NCBI RefSeq assembly: GCF_964355755.1
Contig: NC_092673.1
Coordinates: 13,399,001-13,463,000, forward strand
Reading direction: 5' to 3'
DNA from: Antedon mediterranea
Taxonomy: Eukaryota > Echinodermata > Crinoidea > Comatulida > Antedonidae
DNA length: 64,000 bases
A program made the position numbers and the translations under genes. The notes under the pieces were generated by a model. It ran no database searches and had not been told where the DNA came from. It saw nothing but the letters and a program-made list of their open reading frames with translations. Below, one piece after another: positions 21,510 through 33,549 of the stretch. The first letter of the stretch is position 1; each line of letters opens with the position of its first letter.

Positions 21510-24460
21510 ATGAGTGTTCCTTCTGTGTGTTGATACGTTGCTGTTGCCCAATATTTTGACCTCCATAAACATTGGTCTCTAATCTGATTAGCTATTTATG
21601 ATTACATTACATGACTGGAAAAGAAGTGAAAGGAAAATGCAATTGTTGCCAGTTGTCAGCTTCCTAATCGGCATCTAGATGTTGATTCCTTTTCAAAGTT
21701 TAATTTGTTTTGCTCCACACACATTCTCATCGTTTGTGTGATTGGTTCCACAATTAAGTTGAATGGTAGGATTCTTTTTATTAATTTTTAAATTCACAAG
21801 GCTCAACGAAATGAAAGGTGTTTTATTGTGACTTTTTCTTCTATAATCGACCTAGTCTCTTAATTGGTTGCATGAAATTCATTTCAATATAAAATATGGC
21901 ATTGCATGATAATTAAACTAAATTCATGTGCATATTGCTTGAGAACTTCAATTAATCTTGAGCAAAAAAAGATAACGCTGGTACAAATTTATTCCCCTTT
22001 GAAACTTTCTATATGGTTTTTGAATTGTGTATACTTGCTTGATTTGTTTTATGCTTTAACCCAGGTATATAAATAAAATTCAAGCCTGCTCCTGAGCTTT
22101 AATTTAGATGACTCGTCTATGTGGATATAATTGAAGGTTTCTTGTCTTATTGTTAGTTACCTGATGGCATTGTAATTGTATGTCTCATACTCAGGTCTGT
22201 GAGTAATTATGTGCCTATACCAATAGTGTGTTAGCCCACTCCAGCACAAATACAGTATTTTGCTTGTGTACATGGTAAGAATATGCCATTTCACATCTTG
22301 TTCTCCTTGATGCACACATGTAAACTGAAATCATTGTTTACTTTGGAGATAAAAAGCCATCTTTATACTTTGTTAACACTTTGTTAACATTTCATCATTT
22401 GATGACCCACTACTAAAGCAATTGCAGTTAATTTAATTTTAATTTAAACTTTAATTGCCCAGCTATTAAGAGTTCTGATTTGCGTAAGTCAGTGGGGAAA
22501 CTAAATAAGAGAACATAAGAAACAAATACATTTAATAAACTGAGTATGAACATGATTTTCTTGAGTTAAAGATCATTTGCTGTAATTTTTACTGTAGTAT
22601 TGAAAATTAATTAATTTATTTGGCAATAAACTTTAAAATTAATTTTCTTTATTTAATATTTCCTCTTTTGAATAGGTTGTTGTTTTTTATCTAATGCTAA
22701 AAACAAATCTTCGTCACTTTCAGTCCGAATAGAAAAGTGGGTTAATCCATGTCGATTTCAAATTCAACAGTTTTTTTTACTGCTTACACCGCTTGAATCC
22801 TCAGCTGCCTCTTTAGGCCCTAAATTTCCACACCTTGAGCTTTTATTCTCAAGGTATCTTTAATTACTCTGCCAATTCTTTCGGCAGTATTTCCCAACTT
22901 TTTATCGCCGACTTTCGATTGGAAGCAATCAGTCAGTGGGGAAACTAAATAAGAGAACATAAGAAACAAATACATTTAATAAACTGGGTATGAACATGAT
23001 TTTCTTGAGTTAAAGATCATTTGCTGTAATTTTCACTGTAGTATTTGGCAATAAACTTTAAAATTAAGAATCAAAGTCAAACAGCACAGAATAGTATATT
23101 TTCCTCCTTGTCCAAGTTAAGCTTGATCATCAGTACATGGTTCATCTATACACATACAAACTTCAAAGGCAGCTACATTTAATACTTTGGCACTGCCTGT
23201 TCGTCTTTGCAGATTCACACATTAAAAGGTGTCGCTGTTACAAAACCACAGACCAACATCTTTTTTTGTCCTCTGTTTCTGCATCTCTTTATGTTTTTGG
23301 AAAGTTCAAGAACAGATGTAATAGGTTTCCATACCACAACTTGAAAGTTTATGTCCGAATCAAGTTTTTGTTGTTTTTTTGCTGCTTATGAAGTTTACAT
23401 ATCATATGATCTTCTTGTAAATTGTATACTTGGAACAGAGACAGCTTAAACCTGAATATTGATCTTGTTTATTGACTGTGAAGAAAGGACCCAGAATATA
23501 TTACCTGAGTGTAGCAATGACTATAAGGAAATTTCAGCAAAGAAGATGAGCATGCTTTGAATGAATAATAAGGAGGTTACCATGCACAAAATGTCATTGC
23601 AGAATTGAACCATTTTATAAAGTATAGAACTATCTTTGGTGAAATAAGCAAAAATTACAAATCTTCAATGGCGCATTACAATATTGTGTTCATCAAGCAG
23701 AAGATTATGGATTAATATTTTGTTTATATTGCAATAGATTTTGTAAATGTACAGTGATATATTGGTAAATTGTTCTTCATTTTACCAGGAAACCTTTTGT
23801 TCTTGCACTACAGGCAATAATGTAATCACCACATTAAAAGATGCAAGAAATACAGGTGGTGGTTGACTTGTTGAAAAAGCTTTTTATAAAATAGAAATAA
23901 CAACATTTATTTATCAGAGGAAGTTTTAATATTGAAAACAGACAACAAAGACTGTGGTATTGTACTAGAGACAAGAACTTTGTAACTGGATAGTGTCAAA
24001 GTATGAATGTATCCACGGAAACAAACCAAAAGAAACGAAGGTGAAACCTAAATGGGGAGAATTCCTATTTGTGCCTATATATTTGACTTAATATTTGATG
24101 TACTGTACAACTAAACTTTATTTTCATTTTATGATTTATTGTCTCAATTGTCTCAAAACATTTTTGTAAAATATATTTTTTAAATGCCAGATAAGAATGT
24201 ACACAGCAGTGACCTTTAACTTAAACAATCATGTTACCACTTGATTTCATAACTATTACTATCTTGTATTTGGCTAACTTAGTTAAAAATTAAATGTGTC
24301 TAACCAGAAACAAGTGGCATTTGTTATATTTTAAAGATCCAAACTTGTTTCTTGTGAGGAATTACTTGGTTTCGGCCTACCTAACTAAAACTTCTGTAAT
24401 CTCTAACAGCAAGTTAACATTAGTTGGTGAGATTAAACCTTTGTCTTCAAGTGAATTGAG
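21510..24460. other. Intergenic, repeat fragments only
   Basis: No supported gene. A direct repeat of about 140 bp (GTCAGTGGGGAAACTAAATA onward) occurs at about 22484-22645 and 22929-23066. A second repeat is shared with 25.0-25.3 kb and listed separately. The rest is AT-rich without motifs. Confidence 0.5.
22655..22928. repeat. Copy of a repeat also at about 25035-25338
   Basis: The same sequence, with a few substitutions, runs from TTTCTTTATTTAATATTTCC through TTATCTAATGCTAAAAACAA and on to CGACTTTCGATTGGAAGCA in both places. On the minus strand the 25-kb copy encodes LGNTAERIGRVIEDTLRIKA followed by a heptad-like segment, suggesting a coiled-coil ORF fragment. The 22.7-kb copy has an in-frame stop in that stretch. 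Confidence 0.75.
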
Positions 24461-24745
24461 TAAGTTATATCCACTGAAATTTTGATTTGTCCTTGCCTAG
24501 TTTTATGTTCTGAACACTGTTTAGATATGTGAAATATTTTATTTTGTGAAAATGTTGTGAAATATTTGATTCTGTGACATTTCTTTCAAAAGTAGAATTG
24601 TAAATATCATGTGCATCCAGGTTTTCCAGGCTGTGTGTATGGTCCTTGTCCAATTCTTCTCTGTATCTTGTTGTGTATCTTTTTTATGTAGCTTCAGGTT
24701 CTTTCGTTTCAGATATAAATGTAAAGTTTGTTGAAAGTGAATCCT

Positions 24746-24985
24746 TCAAATGAATAATATACCTTTTTTTGGGAACTCCACTGATTTTGTTTTCCCATTC
24801 ACAATAACTCTCTGCTTTTGATTGCTAATGTATGCTAATAGATGACCTTCAATTCCATAAGAATTCAATTTGAACAACTTTGTATGTGGAACCTTGTCAA
24901 ATGACTTCTGGAAATCAAAATAGGTACAGTCAAAGGATAGACCCTGATCATTGTACCAATTTTGGACACAATGATCTATGAGCAA
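24746..24985 (-). pseudogene. LINE reverse transcriptase fragment
   Basis: Minus strand: YNDQGLSFDCTYFDFQKSFD, KVPHTKLFKLNSYGIEG, QKQRVIVNGKTKSVEFPKKG. This is the RT palm motif A region (DxxKAFDxVPH) and the following GxxQRVxVNG of CR1/Jockey-type LINEs. It breaks off before the (F/Y)xDD box. The neighbouring minus-strand stretch at 24.47-24.65 kb may be a C-terminal remnant. Truncated. Confidence 0.65.
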
Positions 24986-25034
24986 TCATGTATGGGTACT
25001 TTATTTTTTAAGGGGAAGAGTTAAGGTTATATAT

Positions 25035-25338
25035 TTTTTGTTTTCTTTATTTAATATTTCCTCTTTTGGGATATGTTGTTGTTTTTTATCTAATGCTAAA
25101 AACAAATCTTTGTCACTTTCAGTCAGAATAGAAAATGTGGGTTAATCCATGCCGATTTCAAATTCAACAGTTTTTTTACTGCTTACAGTTTACACCGCTT
25201 GAATCCTCAACTGCCTCTTTAGGCCCTCAATTTCCACAGCTTGAGCTTTTATTCTCAAGGTGTCTTCAATTACTCTGCCAATTCTTTCGGCAGTATTTCC
25301 CAACTTTTTATCGCTGACTTTCGATTGGAAGCAGTCAA
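25035..25338. repeat. Second copy of the 22.66-22.93 kb repeat
   Basis: See 22655-22928. This copy keeps a 60-codon minus-strand open frame. Confidence 0.75.
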
Positions 25339-25379
25339 AATAAAAGCTGTTATTGATGCAGCATCTATTCAATTCATTA

Positions 25380-26700
25380 GTTCCTCATTCATTTTGTCCA
25401 ATCTGTTGAAAGTGAATTAAAATTATAAAGTGAACAGAGAACTAAACTTATATTGTTTTATTTAGTTTATTCGTTAATAATAATTACATGTAAGCCTTCT
25501 AGGCTGTTTTTTATACTGATTTCAAATGTTTATTTTATATTATTTTTATGACCAATTAAAGGTTGATTTTATATCTTAAAATAATATTCAATGTTTTTCT
25601 CACATTTTGGTATTCTTTTGTGCACATTTCCTGTGACCAATTAAACATTTGTATTAACTTTTATTCATCAAACATGCTACAGATACAATTTCTGCATATG
25701 TGATATCAATGACAATATTATTATATGTTGGGAAACCTTACCTCATATGCATTTGCCAATCTCCAATTAGTTATCCTGTTTAAATTTGACATACTTCCAA
25801 TGAGGATGATGCAAACTAGTGATATTATTGTCATTTTCCAGAAAATGTAATTAAAACTATAAATGATACTCAGAAAACATGACATGTTAATGTTGGAATA
25901 AAATAGTTTAAAGTATTTAACTTTGTGTAGTTCTTTTCTGTCATACTTTACCTGCACTTAATTAGTCTGCTTCCACCAATTGTTGTACCTTTTATTTGGT
26001 TCATTTGCATATGTCCTTTCGTTCAGTGTAGGCTATGCTGGGTGGAAGAACCTTGGTAACCTATACTTTGTTAGGCGTCATCTCCCCCAAATTTCAGATA
26101 GAATGTACTGTAGCTGGTCGTGATATATAATTAAGAGATATGCGTGCAACAAAATTCTTGGAAAGAAAGAAGAAAAGAGACAATAACAAGGTTAAAATAA
26201 ATATGTAAAAAATAATTAACACACCAAGTGAATTGTACACTCAACAATTGAATAGGTTCAATGGTTTTGCTATTTTTTTTTTTGGTGGTTTGCAATACCC
26301 CAATTATTATTAATGGAAAATAATAAATGTCCATCTATGATGAAGTTCTTTTAGGGGGATGTGCAACATTAAAAAAAGTATGATAAATATTATTTTGTTT
26401 GCCATACCTCTTCATTGTGCTGTTTATGCAGTCCTTTAATGACACTCCACCAATCATCTTGAGTTGTGAAATCTAAATACAGATACAGTAGAGAATTACT
26501 TTAGTCACTGGTACTGGTACTGGTACTGGTTCAAATAACCGTCTCACAGAGACATCTGGTAGCCATTGACTTGAAGTTGGCATTTGGATGTGTTACTTTT
26601 AAATGTAGGCCTACAGTATGAGAGTGACTACTACCAAATTACACAGTCACAAAACAACTTATAAAACAGTTCATATATACAGTTAAAACATTGCTGGGAA
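25380..26700. other. No supported gene
   Basis: AT-rich. It includes a short (CTGGTA)n tandem at about 26508-26530 and the probable 3' UTR of the LINE half starting at 26701. Confidence 0.45.
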
Positions 26701-27084
26701 TTATAAATTTCTGTTGAAGCAGGCTCTAATGAAGTTGTATCTAGTAAGTTGACTTTGTTGTACAACTCTATCAAGTACTGATGGTATCTTCCGACCTCTT
26801 CGTTTACTTTGTGTTGTGTGAAAAGTAAGAATTTTTGTAGGATCTTCATTTTCTTTTCTAATTACATGTCCGATCCAGTTGAATTGTTGCTTGTAGACAT
26901 ATTCTTCTAGCGGTTGACAGCCAGTAATTTTGTAGAGATCGTCATTATCAATTACGTAACGCCAGTCTATATAGTTTTCATCTGTTTCTTCATCTGAGGA
27001 TATGTCTACATGGTTTGGTGGGCAGACTCTTTGAAAGCCATTCACTAGCATTCTTCTTAGGAAGGTTTTGTATGTTGTGCTAAT
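26701..27084 (-). pseudogene. LINE ORF, C-terminal part, displaced by the 5.2-kb insertion
   Basis: Minus strand: TTYKTFLRRMLVNGFQR, an acidic segment SSDEETDENYIDWRYVI, then FNWIGHVIRKENEDPTKIL and KRRGRKIPSVLDRVV to a stop at 26701. The WIGH(V/L)xR and RRGR motifs mark the end of many RT-encoding LINE ORFs. The frame joins the segment at 32277-32975 exactly when the fold-back element and one copy of its short duplication are removed, reading K-L-I-S-T-T-Y-K across the junction. Confidence 0.75.
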
Positions 27085-27913
27085 AGTCCATGGGATTTAG
27101 CTAAAAAATGACCCTTTTCTCACACAAATTGCAAGAAAAGGTTTTTTTGATGAAATGTGTTCTTTAGACCCTACTGAAGACATTTATCAACGTTAGGACA
27201 TTTTTCGACAACGGGAAGTAGCCTAATTTGCATAATTAAAAATGGCGGCCATTTTTAATAACGTACTATGTATCTTGGAAACCGCTAGTCACAGATACTT
27301 AATTATGGTGTTAAAATCGTTAGAATATATGTATTTATATTCACTTTAATGAAAAAGTTTGTCCAAAAATGAATGGAAGTGCTTTTTCTAACATTATTGA
27401 CCTTTGACCTTGATTTATCATATCTCAGCAACCACTAATCGGAGATATACAAATTAGGGCTTAAATTGTTCAGAAACTACACATTTATATCCAGTCTAAT
27501 GGCATGTTTTTGCAAAAAACGGCGGATTCTAACATTATTGACCTTTGACCTTGAGTTATCATATCTGAGCAACCACTAATAGGAGAGACACAAAATATGG
27601 CTCAAAATGTTCAGAAACTACACATTTATGTTTAGTCTAATGGCATGTTTTTGCAAAAAATGGCCGATTCTAACATTATTGACCTTTGAACTTTACACTA
27701 CATAAAATCGCATAACTTTGAAAATATTGTACATAGGAAATTATTTTTAGTGTCAAATTGTTCAGAACATACATGTTTCTATAGAGTCCAATAACACATT
27801 ATGTACAATAATGGCCTATTGTATGGTTATTAACATTTGAACGATATTTGAAAAGGATTTAAACCCGGAATCTTCTTTATATGGACATCCATTAGAACAT
27901 GTGATTTGGCACT
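27085..27913. repeat. Left terminal inverted repeat of the fold-back element
   Basis: It matches 31458-32276 in inverted orientation with scattered substitutions (for example GGCGGCC vs GGCCACC inside the ATGG...CCAT block). It contains an imperfect tandem with a period of 141 bp, each unit ending TTCTAACATTATTGACCTTT. Confidence 0.85.
27398..27692. promoter_or_regulatory. Two consensus DR1 motifs plus one degenerate, spaced 141 bp
   Basis: TGACCTTTGACCT occurs at 27398-27410 and 27539-27551, and TGACCTTTGAACT at 27680-27692. The reverse complement AGGTCAAAGGTCA is the consensus direct repeat with 1-base spacing bound by RXR, HNF4 and COUP-TF type nuclear receptors. The sequence match is certain; function is inference. 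Confidence 0.6.
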
Positions 27914-29146
27914 CTAAAATGTAAGAGTTGCAACGTTGACTTATTATGTTTAGTTTAAAGTAGGCCATTGGTACATTAAATTTATAAGCACTAGATGGCA
28001 CGCTCGCTTCGCTCGCGTACCATCTAGGGGTGCTCACAGATGGTTCTCGAATACAGTAGAATCCACGGACGGGGACTTTTTTGGGACACTAAACAAAAAC
28101 GGAAGTGTCCCCCTAATTGGGGTATTCAGAAATAGAGACAACAAAACCAATACTGGATTCCATAAAGGACAATTAATTTATGTGGATTAAAGAAATTAGG
28201 GAGAAATGGAAATGTATGTACGGGAATTGGGCGGCAGCACGTGGTGGTGGTGATGGAACCGCAGTAATAAAGTTGATTGTATTTATATATTATAAGAACC
28301 AAACTAAATAAATAGACCTAGACATTCTGCGAAATGGAAATCGGAAATTCAAGCTCCTATTCAGTGAAAAATTAAACTGTAGTCTACCTAAATATTTAGG
28401 GCAAATCATCGGTTGTGGTGTTGAACTTCCTGTAAACATTTGTGTGAACCAAACTGGGTCGAATTTCTGTCATGAGTACTGATTTGTTGGCCTGTGATTT
28501 ATGACGCCTAAGGGATCTATCTAGACTTATTTTTTAGAATAATGTACGTACCTGTCAGATACAATTGTCTTGTGTCGTATAATAAATAAGTACTGTAATA
28601 GTTACTGAAGTTACTATTACAATCTCGTCAATGAAAACACGAAAATGTATATGCACTTACTTATGAAAACGTATACAGTATTATACTCAGTTATTGAAAC
28701 AGTAGGTTTAAAAAAGTTTCGTTTGTCTGTAAAATGATGTAATCAAGCTGTTTACATGAGTCTTAATTTATAAGCACATCAATAATAAAATAGTTTATCT
28801 ATCCTGTAATTGCCGAGATTATGGTCGCTGTTGAATGAAATAAAGCCAATCGGTATCATATTTGTACAGAAACGTTTTCGCGGCCGAAGGGTGTAACCTA
28901 AATTCGTTGTATTATTATTATCGTCAAGAACTAACTGTAACTACATAGAAAGTAGGGTATCATAAATTTGGCCTTAGCACTCAGGGGAGTGGCTAAGATG
29001 AAGTCCGTGGGACTACTAAATATAAATTGTAATGAACCTCGAGGGACATAAATAGGAATATTTCATGTTTCATTATCAATGTATAATAAATGGAAACTGT
29101 TTACCGATTCAAATAATAGAAATTGGTTTTTAACATTTTCCGAACC

Positions 29147-29501
29147 TATTGCAAGTTTATTCTCAAAGGGCCCATATATTTACCTACCGTATGTGTTAAA
29201 CCAAGGGCTCATAAATTTACCTACAGTACTTGTGTTAAACCAAACTGGATGTTCCATTCATCGCAAATCAATACATTTGTATAATCGTATATTAAATCTA
29301 TCAAAATAGTATTTTTTAAAGAAAATCGGCCTGTCTTCAACATTATGATGGTGTACTCTAGCAATCTATCAAAATAGTATTTTTTTAAAGAAAATCGGCC
29401 TGTCTTCAACATTATGATGGTGTACTCTAGCTGTTCAACCGGTTTTCAGCTATTAAAAACAATTATCGTAGGAGGAGATAGGAAAATGCGAAGCCTCCTC
29501 G
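29147..29501. repeat. Direct repeat inside fold-back element, copy 1, with internal 68-bp tandem
   Basis: It starts TATTGCAAGTTTATTCTCAA and ends GCGAAGCCTCCTCGC. The second copy is at 29959-30263. Within copy 1 the block from AATCTATCAAAATAG to TGTACTCTAGC is tandemly doubled (29295-29362, 29363-29431). Copy 2 has it once. Confidence 0.9.
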
Positions 29502-29958
29502 CTATGTAACATTAGGGTTGAGGGATGGGAAAGCGGATAGGTACAAAGAGGAACAATTTTTAAATATATTCTTTATCCACTGAGTAACGAAATATTTTGT
29601 TCATGTTTTATAGGCCTATAAATAATATACCTCTAAATACAGTAGGCCTAAAACATTTGCGATTTAATACTTTGTTAAAATTGTCACTGTCATAATCGAT
29701 TGAAATATTAAAGTACATGTCACGATACACCACTACGACGTTTATATTTTTGGTAATTATTAATTAATACAAACGTTGAGAAGGAACTGTCAGTATAAAG
29801 TTTATTTGTATATCTAACAGTAGAGCCTATCCACAGTCTCAGTAATAAAGTTTATTTGTATATATTTTTATATTACATCTAACAGTACGAACATTCACAG
29901 TAAGAAATGTTCGATTCAAATGAAAAATAGTTAATAGGTATTTACAGTATTGTCAAAG

Positions 29959-30263
29959 TATTGCAAGTTTATTCTCAAAGGGCCCATATATTTACCTACC
30001 GTATGTGTTAAACCAAGGGCTCATAAATTTACCTACAGTACTTGTGTTAAACCAACTCTGGCAGACTGAGAGATTGGGATGTTCCATTCATCGCAAATCA
30101 ATACATTTGTATAATCGTATATTAAATCTATCAAAATAGTATTTTTTAAAGAAAATCGGCCTGTCTTCAACATTATGATGGTGTACTCTAGCTGTTCAAC
30201 CGGTTTTCAGCTATTAAAAACAATTATCGTAGGAGGAGATAGAAAAATGCGAAGCCTCCTCGC
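29959..30263. repeat. Direct repeat inside fold-back element, copy 2
   Basis: Same sequence as 29147-29501 apart from the single 68-bp block and a 22-bp difference near TCTGGCAGACTGAGAG. Confidence 0.9.
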
Positions 30264-31457
30264 ATTTTTTTGGCGGGTATTTTTCAAGATGGACATCCAT
30301 TAGACAGTGTATACCACGATCGGAAAACACCCCTATTTGGGGCAAATCTTTGAACCTAAATTCGTTTTAATCGTCAATAACTAATTATCTAACTCAATTT
30401 AATTAGTAAACAGGGTTACATTAGGCGGTTAAAATAAGTACCGAAAGTACGAACCAACTTTACATACCATCGAGTGAAAATTCTAGAAGTAAGGTGCGAT
30501 TTACCGAATTTTGCCCTTACGTAAATTTATATATAGATAAACTATTGCATTCATCCATAAACTGCCTACAAGTTTACACGTTTGTTTATTTTATTTCTTA
30601 TCATCTTCGCAGCTGAAGCTGAATTACAAGATAATTATATTAAAAGCATTAAAATTGATGGTTAAAAATGGTAAAAATTAAACCACATAGAAACATGGTA
30701 CATACACAATACATTCACGTAAAAAAAGTACAAAAACAAATTATAAAAGGTTAAAAACTATACACCACTAGTAGTCATACTGTATAATAATGGTTTATAT
30801 TGAAATAATAAATAAATTCCATAAGAAACTGAGGTTTTTACTGTATACGGCAAAAATATTGCAAGTGGTGGTCAGCCTAATTATGAGTCTCGATAGCCAA
30901 TTTAAACTAAACTAAATATGTTGCATTAATATCAATCTTTTAAAATTCCAGTTGTCAACAATGCGTCTAGTAGTAGAAAAGGCCTTCTTAATAAGACTAT
31001 GTTTCAACCTAAAAGAATGCCCTCAAGAGTGATGCTATCCTTAACACAAAATATAAACCAGGGAGTTGTTATTAGACAACTCCCTGTATAAACTAGATAA
31101 TCTTTAGAAATTTGTTTGTTGAATATGCCATTTAATGCCAATTTAATTTGATCGAAAAATAAATTACTAATTTGAAAAAAACTTTAATAAACCTGCAAAA
31201 TGACATGGCCTATTTAAAGTATGTACAATATATCATAAAAAAACGACATCTTTATTGGCTCTGTTAATAGTGTGAACACCAACTTTCTCCTGAGTAAGAT
31301 GTAAGACCTAATTTAAAATTTATTAATAATCCAAACCTATAATGTATGTATACATAGTCTAATATTTTTTTTAAAGTGAATATTTTCAGTAACTAAATTA
31401 AATCAACTGGTTACATGCACTTTAAATTACCACCATATTCTAAACAACAAGTACGGT

Positions 31458-32276
31458 AGTGCCAAATCACATGTTCTAATGAATGCCTACATGAAGAAGA
31501 TTCCGGGTTTAAATCCTTTTCAAATATAGTTCAAATGTTAATAACCATACAATAGGCCATTATTGGACAAAATGTGTCATTGGACTCTATAGAAACATGT
31601 ATGTTTTGAACAATTTGACACTAAAAATAATTTCATATGTACAATATTTTCAAAGTTATGCGATTTTATGTAGTGTAAAGTTCAAAGGTCAATAATGTTA
31701 GAATCGGCCATTTTTTGCAAAAACATGCCATTAGACTAAATATAAATGTGTAGTTTTTGAACATTTTGAGCCATATTTTGTGTCTCTCCTATTAGTGGTT
31801 GCTAAGATATGATAACTCAAGGTCAAAGGTCAATAATGTTAGAATCCGCCATTTTTTGCAAAAACATGCCATTAGACTGGATATAAATGTGTAGTTTCTG
31901 AACAATTTAAGCCCTAATTTGTATATCTCCGATTAGTGGTTGCTGAGATATGATAAATCAAGGTCAAAGGTCAATAATGTTAGAAAAAGCACTTCCATTC
32001 ATTTTTGGACAAACTTTTTCATTAAAGTGAATATAAATACATATATTCTAACGATTTTAACACCATAATTAAGTATCTGTGACTAGCGGTTTCCAAGATA
32101 CATAGTACGTTATTAAAAATGGCCACCATTTTTAATTATGCAAATTAGGCTACTTCCCGTTGTCGAAAAATGTCCTAACGTTGATAAATGTCTTCAGTAG
32201 GGTCTAAAGAACACATTTCATCAAAAAAACCTTTTCTTGCAATTTGTGTGAGTTAAAAGTCTAAATCCCATGGACT
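31458..32276. repeat. Right terminal inverted repeat of the fold-back element
   Basis: Inverted counterpart of 27085-27913. Divergence begins at the word GATTTGGCAC(T) on both arms. Confidence 0.85.
31679..31973. promoter_or_regulatory. Two consensus DR1 motifs plus one degenerate, right TIR
   Basis: AGGTCAAAGGTCA occurs at 31820-31832 and 31961-31973, and AGTTCAAAGGTCA at 31679-31691. They mirror the left arm. Confidence 0.6.
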
Positions 32277-32975
32277 ATAAGTTTGGACATTTCACTTCCT
32301 GTTGCCCTCCAAGCATGGCAACCATAGGTGAGTCTACTCCTAACTAGACCATTAAGAAACATCATTCTTGTTTGTAGGTGGATCGTTCTGTTGGTAAGCA
32401 ATGCCCTATTCTCTGCAAATGCTCCTTTGGCTGAATTGATTCTGTATTTTACTTCTTGATCTCCAATATGAACATCATTGTAGGTAGCCCATACACCAAG
32501 GTATCTAAAGTGTGTTACGTAGTTAATGTGTACGCCGCCAATTTGTATGATGCATCTTGGGTATTCTTCAACTTCCTCTTTCCAGTTCCATATAATGGTT
32601 TCTGTTTTGGGGGCACTAATTCTTAGACCAAATTCCAGACAAACTTTATTCAAGATGTTCACAATGGTTTGCAGTTCTTCTTGTGACTAGGAGCTTACAG
32701 CAAAGTCGTCAGCCTAGCCACTTTCAAAGTCGTCATAGATGCCCCTTGATGGTGCTTTACATCTTTGAGCACGATTTGTAGCTTCAATAGGAATTAGGTA
32801 TTGTATCATTAGGCCATCCAAACTAGCATCTTTACAGCGTTGTTTGAACACTCTAATAACGTAATCAAAATATTGGTTAAACATGCTGGTACTCTCAATA
32901 CCACCCTGTCGCACCCCAGAAGAATTAGCACTCTGGGAATTACAAAATGAGACCATAAACAAAATACTGTAGAAC
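32277..32975 (-). pseudogene. LINE reverse transcriptase, central part, cut by the insertion
   Basis: Minus strand: SGVRQGGIESTSMFNQYFDY (RT motif B, GVRQGG), then a TAG where the Tyr of (Y)ADDFAVSS is expected, a second TAG, and NILNKVCLEFGLRISAPKTE. GGVHINYVTHFRYLGVW, LFLNGLVRSRLTYG-like RMMFLNGLVRSRLTYG, and CHAWRATGSEMSKL follow up to the insertion point. Two stops show that the LINE was already or is now inactive. Its 5' part ends near 32975, next to a CA repeat. Continues at 27084. Confidence 0.75.
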
Positions 32976-33027
32976 TGAACTCACTATGTCGATAGGCTAT
33001 TTGCACAACGCACTGTACTACATGCAT

Positions 33028-33050
33028 CACACACACACACACACACACAC
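33028..33050. repeat. (CA)n microsatellite
   Basis: Uninterrupted CA dinucleotides over 23 bases. Confidence 0.97.
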
Positions 33051-33303
33051 ATTTCAGGGGACCAAAAAGGTAATTTCTAATGTTCAACAAGCGTCAACAG
33101 TTGACAATATGGTACAGTATTGTAAACTGTTTAGTTTACGGTTAGGTTTTACTTTACACAATTCTGTTTATTTAATTATTTGACCATGATGCCAATTAAT
33201 TACAAAATAATGACCTGCTGTGTTATCAAATGGTGGAGAAAATGAGCGAAAACAAGATTCTAAAGTAATATTTGATGATTTATTGATCTAGGTTAAAACT
33301 CAC

Positions 33304-33474
33304 CAGTTTTTGTCGAAGTTCATTATCTTCAATACCTTCCTCTTTCAACTTGAACTCTTCAATACTTGGAAATGATTTGAAGTTCAGGTATTGTTTCATC
33401 CCTGCTTTCTTGATTTTGTCGATGTAACAAGTCTCTTATTTCAGTTAAAAGATACAACGTTCTCTTTTGAAATT
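33304..33474 (-). pseudogene. DUF4806-like exon
   Basis: Acceptor CAG above 33474 and donor CTG/GTGAG below 33304. The minus strand reads QKRTLYLLTEIRDLLHRQNQ and, after one frame change, FPSIEEFKLKEEGIEDNELR and QKL to the donor. Leu-rich coil, then (S/T)(I/L)EEF....E....D...R..L is how DUF4806 domains begin. These are found in uncharacterised proteins of zebrafish and marine invertebrates, often near transposons. Only the start of the domain is present. Confidence 0.4.
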
Positions 33475-33549
33475 CTGTTTAAAAAAAGATTATTTTGTAT
33501 TTTAGTATCATTTGTCTATTGGTATGCTATAATAACATTTTTGTATTAT

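Larger units (their letters stand above)
27085..32276. mobile_element. 5.19-kb fold-back element with TIRs of about 0.82 kb
   Basis: The outer ends AGTCCATGGGATTTAG and CTAAATCCCATGGACT are inverted repeats. Similarity extends inward for about 820-830 bp on each side. It has split a minus-strand LINE ORF. The duplicated target is AT (or ATA, not separable from the ends). The 3.5-kb interior holds direct repeats but no recognisable transposase, so the element is non-autonomous or of an unrecognised kind. Confidence 0.85.

Noticed and set aside
27990-28025. CGCTCGCTTCGCTCGCG as a GC-rich hairpin or origin
   Set aside because: Short imperfect repeat only, inside the fold-back element.
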